The translations under genes were made by a program, and so were the position numbers. The notes under the pieces are model-generated. The model was not told the DNA's origin. It saw nothing but the letters and a program-made list of their open reading frames with translations, and searched no databases. Positions 1 to 5,673 of a stretch of 5,887 bases of DNA are shown piece after piece (within the stretch, counting starts at the first letter, position 1; the number at the start of each line of letters is the position of its first letter). Origin of the DNA: Methanomicrobiaceae archaeon (GTDB taxonomy: Archaea > Halobacteriota > Methanomicrobia > Methanomicrobiales > Methanomicrobiaceae); the NCBI GenBank assembly GCA_030628325.1, contig DAOVRB010000078.1, positions 1-5,887 of the forward strand. Direction: 5' to 3'.

Positions 1-13
1 GAATCAACAAACT

Positions 14-535
14 CTAATCCGGATTTGATATTTTACCCAAATCGGGTGATAGTGCTAACTGCAATTCCTCCAGGTTCAGGTGCTTCTGGTTCTTCATGGT
101 AGAAAGAAGAAGGGTCATGAAAAATCTGCCTTTCTCAAATTCCATGAGTACCTGTTCCATGTTGGCCTTTTGGTTTGGAACACTGATTTCCTGTACCTGT
201 CTCGACATATTTTCAATGATTGGGGTGACTTCACTGTCAACAAACCTCATGAGAAAATTCTCCAATGCGTCCACGAACGAGAAAATAGCTACGTAAACTC
301 TCTTTCTGCTTCTCCGTCCGGCTGTGATAACGAAACCCAGTTCTTCCAGTCTGGAGAGTGACATGCTGACCATTGACGGGCTGTAGCCTGAAACCTTTGT
401 GAGCTCTTCCTGAGTCATTGCATCACCGAAAACCAGAAGTATGCCCCATAAGTCTCCGGTGCATTTACTGAGTCCCCATTTTTCTGTGAGCCGACCAAGC
501 CTTTGAACGAATTCCATAGTTATCGCATCCATCAT
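14..535 (-). CDS. GbsR/MarR-family winged-helix transcriptional regulator
   Basis: This is a predicted cytoplasmic DNA-binding regulator of 173 aa, about the usual length for GbsR-type proteins. The N-terminus (residues 8-32, with FVQRLGRLTEKWGL then a G-LWG-LL pattern) matches the family opening. A winged helix-turn-helix spans roughly residues 23-85: the helix TQEELTKVSG, the probable recognition helix SPSMVSMSLSRLEELG (52-67), and a basic wing RRSRKRVYVA (74-83). The C-terminal half looks helical and is a likely dimerisation region. I chose ATG at 535 because a GGTG element (543-546) lies 7 nt upstream. TTG at 541 would add two residues, and ATG at 532 is also possible. Known relatives (Bacillus GbsR, archaeal homologues) regulate glycine-betaine or other osmolyte genes, but no such gene is in the window. 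It is transcribed away from the redox operon at 900 and could control it or itself; that is inference. The effector is unknown. Confidence 0.88.
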   Translation of the reverse strand: MMDAITMEFVQRLGRLTEKWGLSKCTGDLWGILLVFGDAMTQEELTKVSGYSPSMVSMSLSRLEELGFVITAGRRSRKRVYVAIFSFVDALENFLMRFVDSEVTPIIENMSRQVQEISVPNQKANMEQVLMEFEKGRFFMTLLLSTMKNQKHLNLEELQLALSPDLGKISNPD

Positions 536-542
536 ACCCAAA

Positions 543-581
543 CACCAAACTTCAATAAATTTTTAAATTTCAAAATATTTA
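543..581 (-). promoter_or_regulatory. Promoter region of the GbsR-like regulator
   Basis: On the minus strand, a very A/T-rich stretch precedes the regulator start. Two TATA-like candidates are visible: TAAATATTTT (572-581) and TTTAAAAATTTA (556-567). The first would place transcription start near 550, giving a short leader that contains GGTG (543-546). The second would place it almost at the ATG, giving a leaderless message. AAATATTT (573-580) is a perfect palindrome and AAATTT recurs twice, so an autoregulatory operator is conceivable, but A/T-rich DNA makes such symmetry weak evidence. Confidence 0.45.
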
Positions 582-853
582 GAATTTTTCATAGAGATCA
601 TATTCTGCAGGTCATTTCTTAAAAATAATATAGGTGATTAGTCAATAAACGCCACCGAACTATAACCAACAGGAGCCTGGATAGCCCCGGTATTTTCCGG
701 ATGATGAACCGGCCCCCCTTCAGGTTATCTGTCCGCATCATCGTCAGGTTATTGCAGGCATCAATAAAACCTGCTGTGAACTGTCTGAATCCGGAAATGA
801 TTGGAATTATTCCTCTCTGTGCTGGTGCAAAAGAGTACAGGATCATTATCGAA

Positions 854-896
854 CTATTTATGGTAAGATCTGACAATAGCTTTCATTAGAGCTGAT
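854..896 (+). promoter_or_regulatory. Putative promoter and ribosome binding site of the redox operon
   Basis: CTATTTATGG (854-863) is a TATA-like element. A transcription start about 25 nt downstream (around 883-886) would give a leader of about 15 nt before the ATG at 900. That leader holds AGAGCTGAT (888-896), which matches 7 of 9 positions of the GGAGGTGAT Shine-Dalgarno core at a suitable distance. The agreement between TATA position and ribosome binding site supports the start at 900, but the TATA element is not a strong one. Confidence 0.4.
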
Positions 897-899
897 GTT

Positions 900-2006
900 A
901 TGCAACCCGAAGAAATGAAGGAAGCAATATACCGCTGCGGAAAATGTAAACTCTGCAGCATCGCGACGTATCATCCGAATGAAAAAAGTCTCCCGATTTG
1001 TCCAAGCGGAGAATATTACCGTTATCAGGCATTTTTTGCACCAGGAAGGCTTGAAGTGCTGCGTGGAGTCCTGGACGATGAAATAGAGAATAGCGAAGGA
1101 CTGCTTAAAGTCGCTTATGCATGCACTCTATGTGGCGCATGTTACGAGAAATGTCGGGAAATATCATCCATAGAACAGAACCATGCGGAGATTTTCGAGG
1201 AGATGCGGAATCTGCTGGTGGAAAAAGGCTGGATGATGGATGCCCACCGCGATATCATGGAAAAAGTGAGTGAGACCGGTAATGCCTATGCTGCACCTGT
1301 GTCAGAGGATTATGGCCATGGAAAACGGGAGGACACGCTCTATTTCATCGGATGTACATCGCGCTACAGAGAGCCCGAGATCGTGGACGCCATGATTGCG
1401 GTGCTTGAGGCATCAGGAGAGAAGTTCAGTATCCTCGGCGATGAGACCTGCTGCGGCTCTGTACTGTTCAGGACCGGGCAGCGTGAGGCGGGTGAGGTTC
1501 AGGTACAGAAGAATATCCGTGCCATAAAGGAAAGCGGCGCAAAGAGGATTGTATTCACCTGTCCGGGTTGTCTGATGACCTTTAAAAAGAACTACCCTGA
1601 TCTGGGAGTTGAGCTCCTGCATTCCACTGAGTTTATTACACAGTGTCTCGACCGTCTGCCACTGAAAAAACTGGATATGAATGTGACATACCATGACCCC
1701 TGCCATCTTGGAAGACATCTTGGCATTTACAATGAACCACGTGAGATCCTGAATCGCATTACTAACTTACACGAGATGAAGAGAATACGCGAACAGTCGT
1801 GGTGCTGCGGATCAGGCGGAGGTGTCAAGTCGGCGTTTGATGACTTTGCCCTGTGGAGCGCAGGGGAGCGGATCAGGGAGGCAGGAGACGTTGCTGATAT
1901 CCTGACAAGTGCCTGTCCGTTCTGCAAACGCAACCTGGCCGAGGCTGCGGACGGCATGGAAATATATGATGTGGTAGAGCTTGTAAAACTTGCATTGGAG
2001 GTGTGA
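900..2006 (+). CDS. HdrD/GlcF-like iron-sulfur protein with two CCG domains
   Basis: This 368-aa cytoplasmic electron-transfer protein has an N-terminal dicluster ferredoxin-like part and two CCG (cysteine-rich) domains. Cluster 1 uses C13, C16, C19 and probably C34 (C34-P); the 14-residue gap before the last cysteine is longer than the usual three. Cluster 2 is C75-x2-C78-x2-C81-x3-C85. The first CCG domain has C152, C184-C185-G and C221-x2-C224. The second has C268, C302-C303-G and C339-x2-C342. In HdrB/HdrD such domains bind noncubane [4Fe-4S] clusters and act on disulfides; in GlcF, lactate-oxidation proteins and TfrB they partner a flavoprotein. Here the partner is the FAD gene starting 2 nt after this stop, so the pair is most likely a two-subunit dehydrogenase or reductase. 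ATG 900 is preceded by AGAGCTGAT (888-896); ATG at 915 is a less supported alternative. The true electron acceptor cannot be read from sequence. Confidence 0.9.
   Translation: MQPEEMKEAIYRCGKCKLCSIATYHPNEKSLPICPSGEYYRYQAFFAPGRLEVLRGVLDDEIENSEGLLKVAYACTLCGACYEKCREISSIEQNHAEIFEEMRNLLVEKGWMMDAHRDIMEKVSETGNAYAAPVSEDYGHGKREDTLYFIGCTSRYREPEIVDAMIAVLEASGEKFSILGDETCCGSVLFRTGQREAGEVQVQKNIRAIKESGAKRIVFTCPGCLMTFKKNYPDLGVELLHSTEFITQCLDRLPLKKLDMNVTYHDPCHLGRHLGIYNEPREILNRITNLHEMKRIREQSWCCGSGGGVKSAFDDFALWSAGERIREAGDVADILTSACPFCKRNLAEAADGMEIYDVVELVKLALEV
1997..2003 (+). promoter_or_regulatory. Ribosome binding site GGAGGTG deciding the FAD-gene start
   Basis: A near-perfect GGAGGTG lies inside the last codons of the upstream gene, 5 nt before ATG 2009. 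GTG at 2003 is also in frame but overlaps this motif, so it cannot be served by it. The start is therefore placed at 2009, leaving two bases between the genes and suggesting translational coupling. Confidence 0.85.
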
Positions 2007-2008
2007 TA

Positions 2009-3409
2009 ATGTTTGAAAATCTGAAAAAGATTGTTGGAGAGCAGTATGTGACTGATGATCCTGCTATCTGCTATTCATATTCACGTGACCAGCACTGGAA
2101 TTTTGTCCCCGCAAAATCGCCGGCCTGCATCGTGATGCCAGGAACGAGAGATGAAATCCGTGAAATTCTGCTCTTTGCCGATGAGAATAAGATCCCGGTT
2201 ATACCATGGAGCACCGGTATAAATGTCAGGAGTCTCACAATCCCGGTGCATGACAACAGCATTCTCCTGGATCTCTCAAGACTGAACCGGATCATTGAGA
2301 TCAACGAGGAGATGATGACCGCAACCGTGGAGCCCGGCGTCACCTTCGGTCAGCTGATGGAGGAGACAGTCAAATGCAACCTGCGGCCGTCGTTCCCTGA
2401 TGCCCCGCTGACCGCCAGCGTCCTTGCAAACAACTATCTCAGGGGAATATACCAGACCTCATCGGCAGACGGACACGACCACACACTCTCATTTGAGATG
2501 ATCCTCCCGAATGGCGAGCTTATTAAAACCGGGTCAAGGGCATTTTCCGATATGCAGCATTTCAGGTATGGTATCGGCCCGGATATTGCCGGTATGATGG
2601 CAGCGTCCCCCGGAACCTGGGGCGTTGTCACCGAACTGACACTAAAGCTGTACCGGGTGTATGACTTTGAGCAGGCGTATTTTGTCGGATTTGACAGTGT
2701 AGAAGATGCAATGCCATTCATCAGGGATATCAATCGCGACGGACTGGTGGAAAGCTGTCGTCTGCTGGATCACCACAGTTACATCACCGGGCTCTTCGGA
2801 ACATTTGATTATGACTATGAAAAGCTGCCTGAATTTGTTGCCTGTATCCTGGTTGCCGGTATTGACGGCATTTTCCAGGCAAAGAATGAACTGGTCAAAA
2901 AACATATCAGCGAAAGCCCCGGAAAACTGCTGGATATTCCTGCCACACTGAGCACGCACTTCAGGGAAGAGACAATTGCCGGGTCGGAAAAATCATGCAT
3001 GGTCTTTGGTTTGAGGGGGAATTATCACTGTATCGGAATTTACGGACCGCTCACCCATGTACCCAAATACTGGGAACTACACAAAAAGACCGCGTCCGAT
3101 GCCGGGATACCTGATGACCATGTGTATTTCTATGTCAATCCCATCGCCCCGTTTTACGGACAGCTCTGTTATATCGAGCTTGATATATTCTATGATGGCA
3201 GTGATGCTGAAATGGGTAAGAAAATCCGTGAATACAATAACCTGCAGTTCCCGCGTCTGCTGGATGCTGAAATCTATGGGTGGTTCAGGCCGTATGCAGG
3301 CATAATCGAGCCGACCCTTGACCGGATCGGCTACCAGGCCGAACTCTGGAAGAGATTCATGGAGATTGCAGATCCAAATCAGATCATGAATCGCGGGAAG
3401 TTGTTTTGA
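2009..3409 (+). CDS. FAD-linked oxidase/dehydrogenase, GlcD/VAO (PCMH-type) superfamily
   Basis: This predicted cytoplasmic flavoprotein has 466 aa, typical of the GlcD/vanillyl-alcohol-oxidase superfamily. The N-terminal FAD-binding PCMH-type domain covers about residues 35-218: P44-GTRDEIREIL, the loop VIPWSTGINVRSLTIP (64-79), LDLSRLNRI, ATVEPGVTFGQL (105-116), NYLRGIYQT followed by FEMILPNGELIKTG (162-175), and SPGTWGVVTELTLKLY (200-215). The C-terminal oxidase domain ends with IADPNQIMNRGKLF, equivalent to the family's DPN-x-I-x-N-x-GK close. The NYLRG/LPNGELIKTG segment recalls 4-cresol dehydrogenase and vanillyl-alcohol oxidase more than glycolate oxidase. The usual glycine-rich GGGT loop is replaced by WSTGIN, but the rest of the fold is intact. 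It should oxidise a hydroxy acid or alcohol/phenolic substrate and pass electrons to the iron-sulfur protein encoded 2 nt upstream. I see no signal peptide. Substrate, covalent flavin attachment and even reaction direction are undetermined. Confidence 0.88.
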   Translation: MFENLKKIVGEQYVTDDPAICYSYSRDQHWNFVPAKSPACIVMPGTRDEIREILLFADENKIPVIPWSTGINVRSLTIPVHDNSILLDLSRLNRIIEINEEMMTATVEPGVTFGQLMEETVKCNLRPSFPDAPLTASVLANNYLRGIYQTSSADGHDHTLSFEMILPNGELIKTGSRAFSDMQHFRYGIGPDIAGMMAASPGTWGVVTELTLKLYRVYDFEQAYFVGFDSVEDAMPFIRDINRDGLVESCRLLDHHSYITGLFGTFDYDYEKLPEFVACILVAGIDGIFQAKNELVKKHISESPGKLLDIPATLSTHFREETIAGSEKSCMVFGLRGNYHCIGIYGPLTHVPKYWELHKKTASDAGIPDDHVYFYVNPIAPFYGQLCYIELDIFYDGSDAEMGKKIREYNNLQFPRLLDAEIYGWFRPYAGIIEPTLDRIGYQAELWKRFMEIADPNQIMNRGKLF

Positions 3410-3445
3410 TATATCCGGAACCGCACTCCAAAAAATAGCGCTTAA

Positions 3446-3481
3446 CTCCCGGGAGGCTCTTTCAGAATACAACCTTTTTTT
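3446..3481 (+). terminator. Putative terminator of the redox operon
   Basis: A perfect 10-bp palindrome CTCCCGGGAG (3446-3455) lies 37 nt after the FAD-gene stop and is followed by a run of seven T (3475-3481). Archaeal termination mainly needs the T-tract. The palindrome has no loop of its own and is too far from the T-run to form a bacterial-type intrinsic terminator, so the T-run is probably the functional part. Confidence 0.45.
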
Positions 3482-3618
3482 ATTACCCATTGATTGTATC
3501 CAATCTAAGATCTGTGGGAATATTAAATAGAACGTAACTATTCAGCCACCCCCCATTCACCCTGATTTTTAGCATTATCAGATTAATAACTGCAAAAACG
3601 ACAAAAAAAACACCGCAA

Positions 3619-3652
3619 TTTAAATAACCTTTCACCTCTGAATAAATCATTA
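3619..3652 (+). promoter_or_regulatory. Promoter of khtTU, probably leaderless
   Basis: TTTAAATAA (3619-3627) is a good archaeal TATA element, and its end lies about 26 nt before ATG 3653. With transcription starting 25-30 nt from the TATA centre, the message would begin at or within a few bases of the start codon. The 25 bases between contain no Shine-Dalgarno-like sequence, which fits a leaderless transcript. Confidence 0.6.
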
Positions 3653-4129
3653 ATGAGTATTAGTTCGCGTGAGATGCCTGGTATAGGTAGAAAATATGAA
3701 CTGGATACCGACTTTGGCGATAAAATATCACTGGTACAGCTTGAAAGTGGCGGTGTACAGCTTTATATTTCTTCAAAAAACGGTGAATCCGGTTCTGCTG
3801 AACTGACCCTTTCTGAGGCTGTGCGTATTGCAAATATCCTTGCTGGATCTGTCCTTAAGGCAGAGGATGAAGGGGTCTCAATGATCTTTTCATCCCTCTC
3901 TGATCTCCCGATAAAACTTCACTCCTACACCCTTGGTGCAAAGACGGACGGGAAATCCATCGCTGATCTTAAAATCAGGACTGTCACCGGGGCAACAGTT
4001 GTTGCTCTAAGCAGTTCGGGTGAGAGCATACTAAATCCCTCCCCCTCTTCCAGATTCAGAGAAGGGGATTCTGTGCTTGTAATCGGTGAGGAAGAACAGA
4101 TTTCACGATTCGCAAAAAAGTATCTCTGA
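3653..4129 (+). CDS. khtT: KhtT-like cytosolic regulator of a K+/H+ antiporter (RCK_C domain)
   Basis: This 158-aa soluble regulator matches the layout of Bacillus KhtT. Residues 1-70 form the KhtT-type N-terminal domain, opening with the characteristic REMPGIGRKYEL (6-17) and continuing with GDKISLVQLESGGVQLYI. Residues about 86-158 form an RCK_C (TrkA-C) domain with LGAKTDGKSIADLKIR, TGATVVALSSSGE and the closing FREGDSVLVIGEEEQISRF. In Bacillus, KhtT sits on the membrane antiporter KhtU and gates K+/H+ exchange; its RCK_C domain responds to ligands including cyclic-di-AMP. The next gene, 4 nt downstream, encodes the matching antiporter, so the assignment rests on both sequence and context. 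The ATG at 3653 lies close behind a TATA box and has no ribosome binding site. Ligand specificity cannot be deduced. Confidence 0.9.
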   Translation: MSISSREMPGIGRKYELDTDFGDKISLVQLESGGVQLYISSKNGESGSAELTLSEAVRIANILAGSVLKAEDEGVSMIFSSLSDLPIKLHSYTLGAKTDGKSIADLKIRTVTGATVVALSSSGESILNPSPSSRFREGDSVLVIGEEEQISRFAKKYL

Positions 4130-4133
4130 TCTT

Positions 4134-5264
4134 ATGATGGAAGGAATAGCCCTTGCACTTCTGCTCTGTCTGGGTTTTGCACTGGTCTCAAAGCGTCTTA
4201 ATTTTCCGCCCGTTCCGATGTACATGTTAGCCGGGATTGTGATCGGCGTAAGCGGGCTTAATATAGTTCACCAGAGTGATGTCTCGGATTTCCTGACCCG
4301 GCTCGGTCTTTTATTCCTTCTCTTTACAATGGGTCTTGAACTGAACCCTTCTGAATTTTCCGGGAAGAAAGGGCCGTTTTTTTTCTCAGGAATTGTAGAT
4401 TTAGGCGTCAATATGCTGATCGGGTTTGCAGCCTCAGTTCTTCTTGGATTTCCCATATATGAGGCGGTTGTGATTGCCGCAGCTTTTTACATAAGCAGTT
4501 CAGCCATGGCAGTCTCTTCCCTTATTGAGAACAGGAAACTTGCAGCACCGGAATCTGATACCATTCTCTGGGTGATGGTCTTTGAAGATATTATGCTGCT
4601 CTTTATTATAGTGGCATTTTCTGCAGCCTCTTCCGACCCTGTAAGAGTACTCATTAATGCAGCATTGGTTATTGCCTTCTTCTTTATCGTGGTCAGAATC
4701 CTTAATTCAAAAATTAAGATTCTTCTGGAAAGGGATGACAATATCCCCCTTCTTTTTACATTTACACTTGTAATTGCTGCTGCAGGAATATCCGGCCTTC
4801 TTGGAATTCCTGAAACGCTCACTGCAATTGCTCTTGGCTCGGCACTTTCAGGTACAAATCCCGGTTCACTTGAAAAGCATGCAAAGCCTTTCAGGGAGGT
4901 CTTTCTGATAGTTTTCTTTGTCTTCTTTGGAATTTCGATTGATTTAACCAGCGGCTTTCCTGTAATTCCGGTTGTGATACTTGCAATACTTGCAGTTGCC
5001 TCCAAACTTATATCCTCAATCGCAATCGGCCTTTATGTCCATAAAAATCCTTATTCGGGAATTGAGGTCTGGTCAGAGACAACTGCAAGAGGGGAATTTT
5101 CACTTGCGATTGCTTTGATGTACGGCACACCTCTTATTGCAGCAATTATAGCAATAATCGTCCTGATAACTTCTTTTACAGGCGGACTTATGGGCAGGCA
5201 TTCATTCCGTATTAAAAAATTTGTCCTGAAAATGAGACTCAGATTTACATTAAAACGTGCCTGA
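4134..5264 (+). CDS. khtU: KhtU-like CPA2-family K+/H+ antiporter, membrane subunit
   Basis: This integral membrane protein of 376 aa belongs to the Na_H_Exchanger (CPA2) family, with about 11-13 hydrophobic segments filling nearly the whole length. Family marks are LFTMGLELNP (63-72), the SSSAMAVSSLIE segment (121-132), the acidic pair E151-D152 in a membrane helix (probable ion-binding site), FREVFLIVFFVFFGISID (253-270) and ARGEFSLAIAL (318-328). It ends with a short basic tail (KKFVLKMRLRFTLKRA) and lacks the cytosolic RCK/TrkA-N domain of KefB/KefC, consistent with regulation by the separate KhtT encoded 4 nt upstream. It should exchange cytoplasmic K+ (possibly Na+) for H+. I chose ATG 4134: protein homology begins here, and TGATC (4127-4131) can pair with the end of 16S rRNA as a weak site. 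ATG 4137 is a close alternative. GTG 4086 would add a non-hydrophobic stretch inside khtT. Confidence 0.9.
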   Translation: MMEGIALALLLCLGFALVSKRLNFPPVPMYMLAGIVIGVSGLNIVHQSDVSDFLTRLGLLFLLFTMGLELNPSEFSGKKGPFFFSGIVDLGVNMLIGFAASVLLGFPIYEAVVIAAAFYISSSAMAVSSLIENRKLAAPESDTILWVMVFEDIMLLFIIVAFSAASSDPVRVLINAALVIAFFFIVVRILNSKIKILLERDDNIPLLFTFTLVIAAAGISGLLGIPETLTAIALGSALSGTNPGSLEKHAKPFREVFLIVFFVFFGISIDLTSGFPVIPVVILAILAVASKLISSIAIGLYVHKNPYSGIEVWSETTARGEFSLAIALMYGTPLIAAIIAIIVLITSFTGGLMGRHSFRIKKFVLKMRLRFTLKRA

Positions 5265-5304
5265 CGCGTAAGCGTTCATGCATCTTTTCAGAAAGAGAAA
5301 GATG
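5263..5304 (+). repeat. Two small inverted repeats after khtU
   Basis: ACGC-GTAA-GCGT (5264-5275) overlaps the khtU stop codon and would form a short stem closed by a GNRA-type tetraloop, extendable by one G-U pair. A second repeat, CATCTTT (5281-5287) with AAAGATG (5298-5304), has a perfect 7-bp stem and a 10-nt loop. No T-tract follows closely, so a terminator role is doubtful. They could be RNA 3'-end structures or the scar of the adjacent transposon remnant. Confidence 0.35.
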
Positions 5305-5314
5305 ATGGCATCCG

Positions 5315-5620
5315 GTGCAGAGTCCGGGTAGGTTCAGGAATCTTATCTATCTTTTTGCTGTTGACCGTGCTGATGGCCGGCAGCAGGTTCCAGAGTTAGC
5401 TGAAGATATATATCACCAGAGAAATCTCGTCGAAACAATCTTCTCTGTCCTCAAAAGGAGATTCGGGGAGAACTTAAAGGTACGCAGATACAGGTATCAG
5501 GTCAGGGACATCAAGGTCAGACTGATAAAATATAACCTCAGGCTGGTGATGAAAAAAAATCATTCCCCCTTGTCATGGTTAAGAATTTCTACAGAGAAAA
5601 ATCTAACAAATAATATTTAA
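5315..5620 (+). pseudogene. IS4/IS5-superfamily DDE transposase, C-terminal remnant
   Basis: The open frame (up to 101 aa) contains only the end of a DDE transposase. The diagnostic Y-(2)-R-(3)-E-(6)-K signature is complete: Y33, R36, E40 and K47 in IYHQRNLVETIFSVLKRRFG (32-51), where E40 would be the third catalytic acid. The following residues, RDIKVRLIKYNLRLVM, are the usual C-terminal helix. Full-length relatives are about 250-400 aa; the DNA-binding N-terminus and both catalytic aspartates are missing. Homology seems to begin near residue 10-20, and an in-frame stop lies at 5303. The nominal GTG start at 5315 has no ribosome binding site, so this is most likely an untranslated remnant. 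The ends of the original element cannot be fixed because no matching terminal inverted repeats are visible around it. Confidence 0.85.
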
Positions 5621-5632
5621 AGATGGATCATA

Positions 5633-5668
5633 TTTATATATAATAAAAGCATAAACCGAAAACAGGTG
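5633..5668 (+). promoter_or_regulatory. Promoter and ribosome binding site of the 3'-edge gene
   Basis: TTTATATATAA (5633-5643) is a strong TATA-like element. Transcription starting about 25 nt from its centre (near 5663) would leave a leader of roughly 10 nt before ATG 5674, with AGGTG (5664-5668) at a 5-nt spacing. The consistent spacing argues that the downstream open frame is a real, independently expressed gene. Confidence 0.6.
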
Positions 5669-5673
5669 TAAAA

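Larger units (their letters stand above)
536..899. other. Divergent intergenic region, no recognisable gene
   Basis: This 364-base stretch separates two divergently transcribed genes. Its two ends carry the promoters listed separately. The middle (about 619-889) is open on both strands: a plus frame from 638 to 889 and a minus frame from 876 to 619. Neither translation resembles a family I recognise, and I see no convincing ribosome binding site before either candidate start. The middle is also visibly richer in G/C than the A/T-rich 541-640 stretch. It may be a decayed gene, a long regulatory region, or chance open frames. Confidence 0.6.

Noticed and set aside
619..876. Minus-strand open frame of 85 codons in the divergent spacer
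   Set aside because: No supporting start signal or recognised homology, and it mirrors the plus-strand open frame.
701..889. Plus-strand open frame of 62 codons in the divergent spacer
   Set aside because: No ribosome binding site, no recognisable family, and it overlaps the putative TATA element of the redox operon; kept only as an observation.
2003..2008. GTG start for the FAD protein
   Set aside because: It overlaps the GGAGGTG ribosome binding site that serves the ATG at 2009.
3077..3490. Minus-strand open frame of 137 codons across the end of the FAD gene
   Set aside because: Mostly antisense to a clearly homologous gene; its translation looks like a shadow and matches nothing known.
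3518..3529. Second TATA-like element (TATTAAATA) in the spacer after the redox operon
   Set aside because: No open frame or recognisable RNA begins at a suitable distance, and a better TATA element lies at 3619.
3562..3581. Inverted repeat CTGAT / ATCAG before khtT
   Set aside because: Only five base pairs with a 10-nt loop; expected by chance in A/T-rich DNA.
4086..4133. GTG start for the antiporter inside khtT
   Set aside because: It would add a charged 16-residue extension encoded within the conserved end of khtT; CPA2 proteins start at the first hydrophobic helix, as with ATG 4134.
4487..5005. Minus-strand open frame of 172 codons inside khtU
   Set aside because: Antisense of a membrane-protein gene; the Ser/Ile/Thr-rich translation is typical of such shadows.
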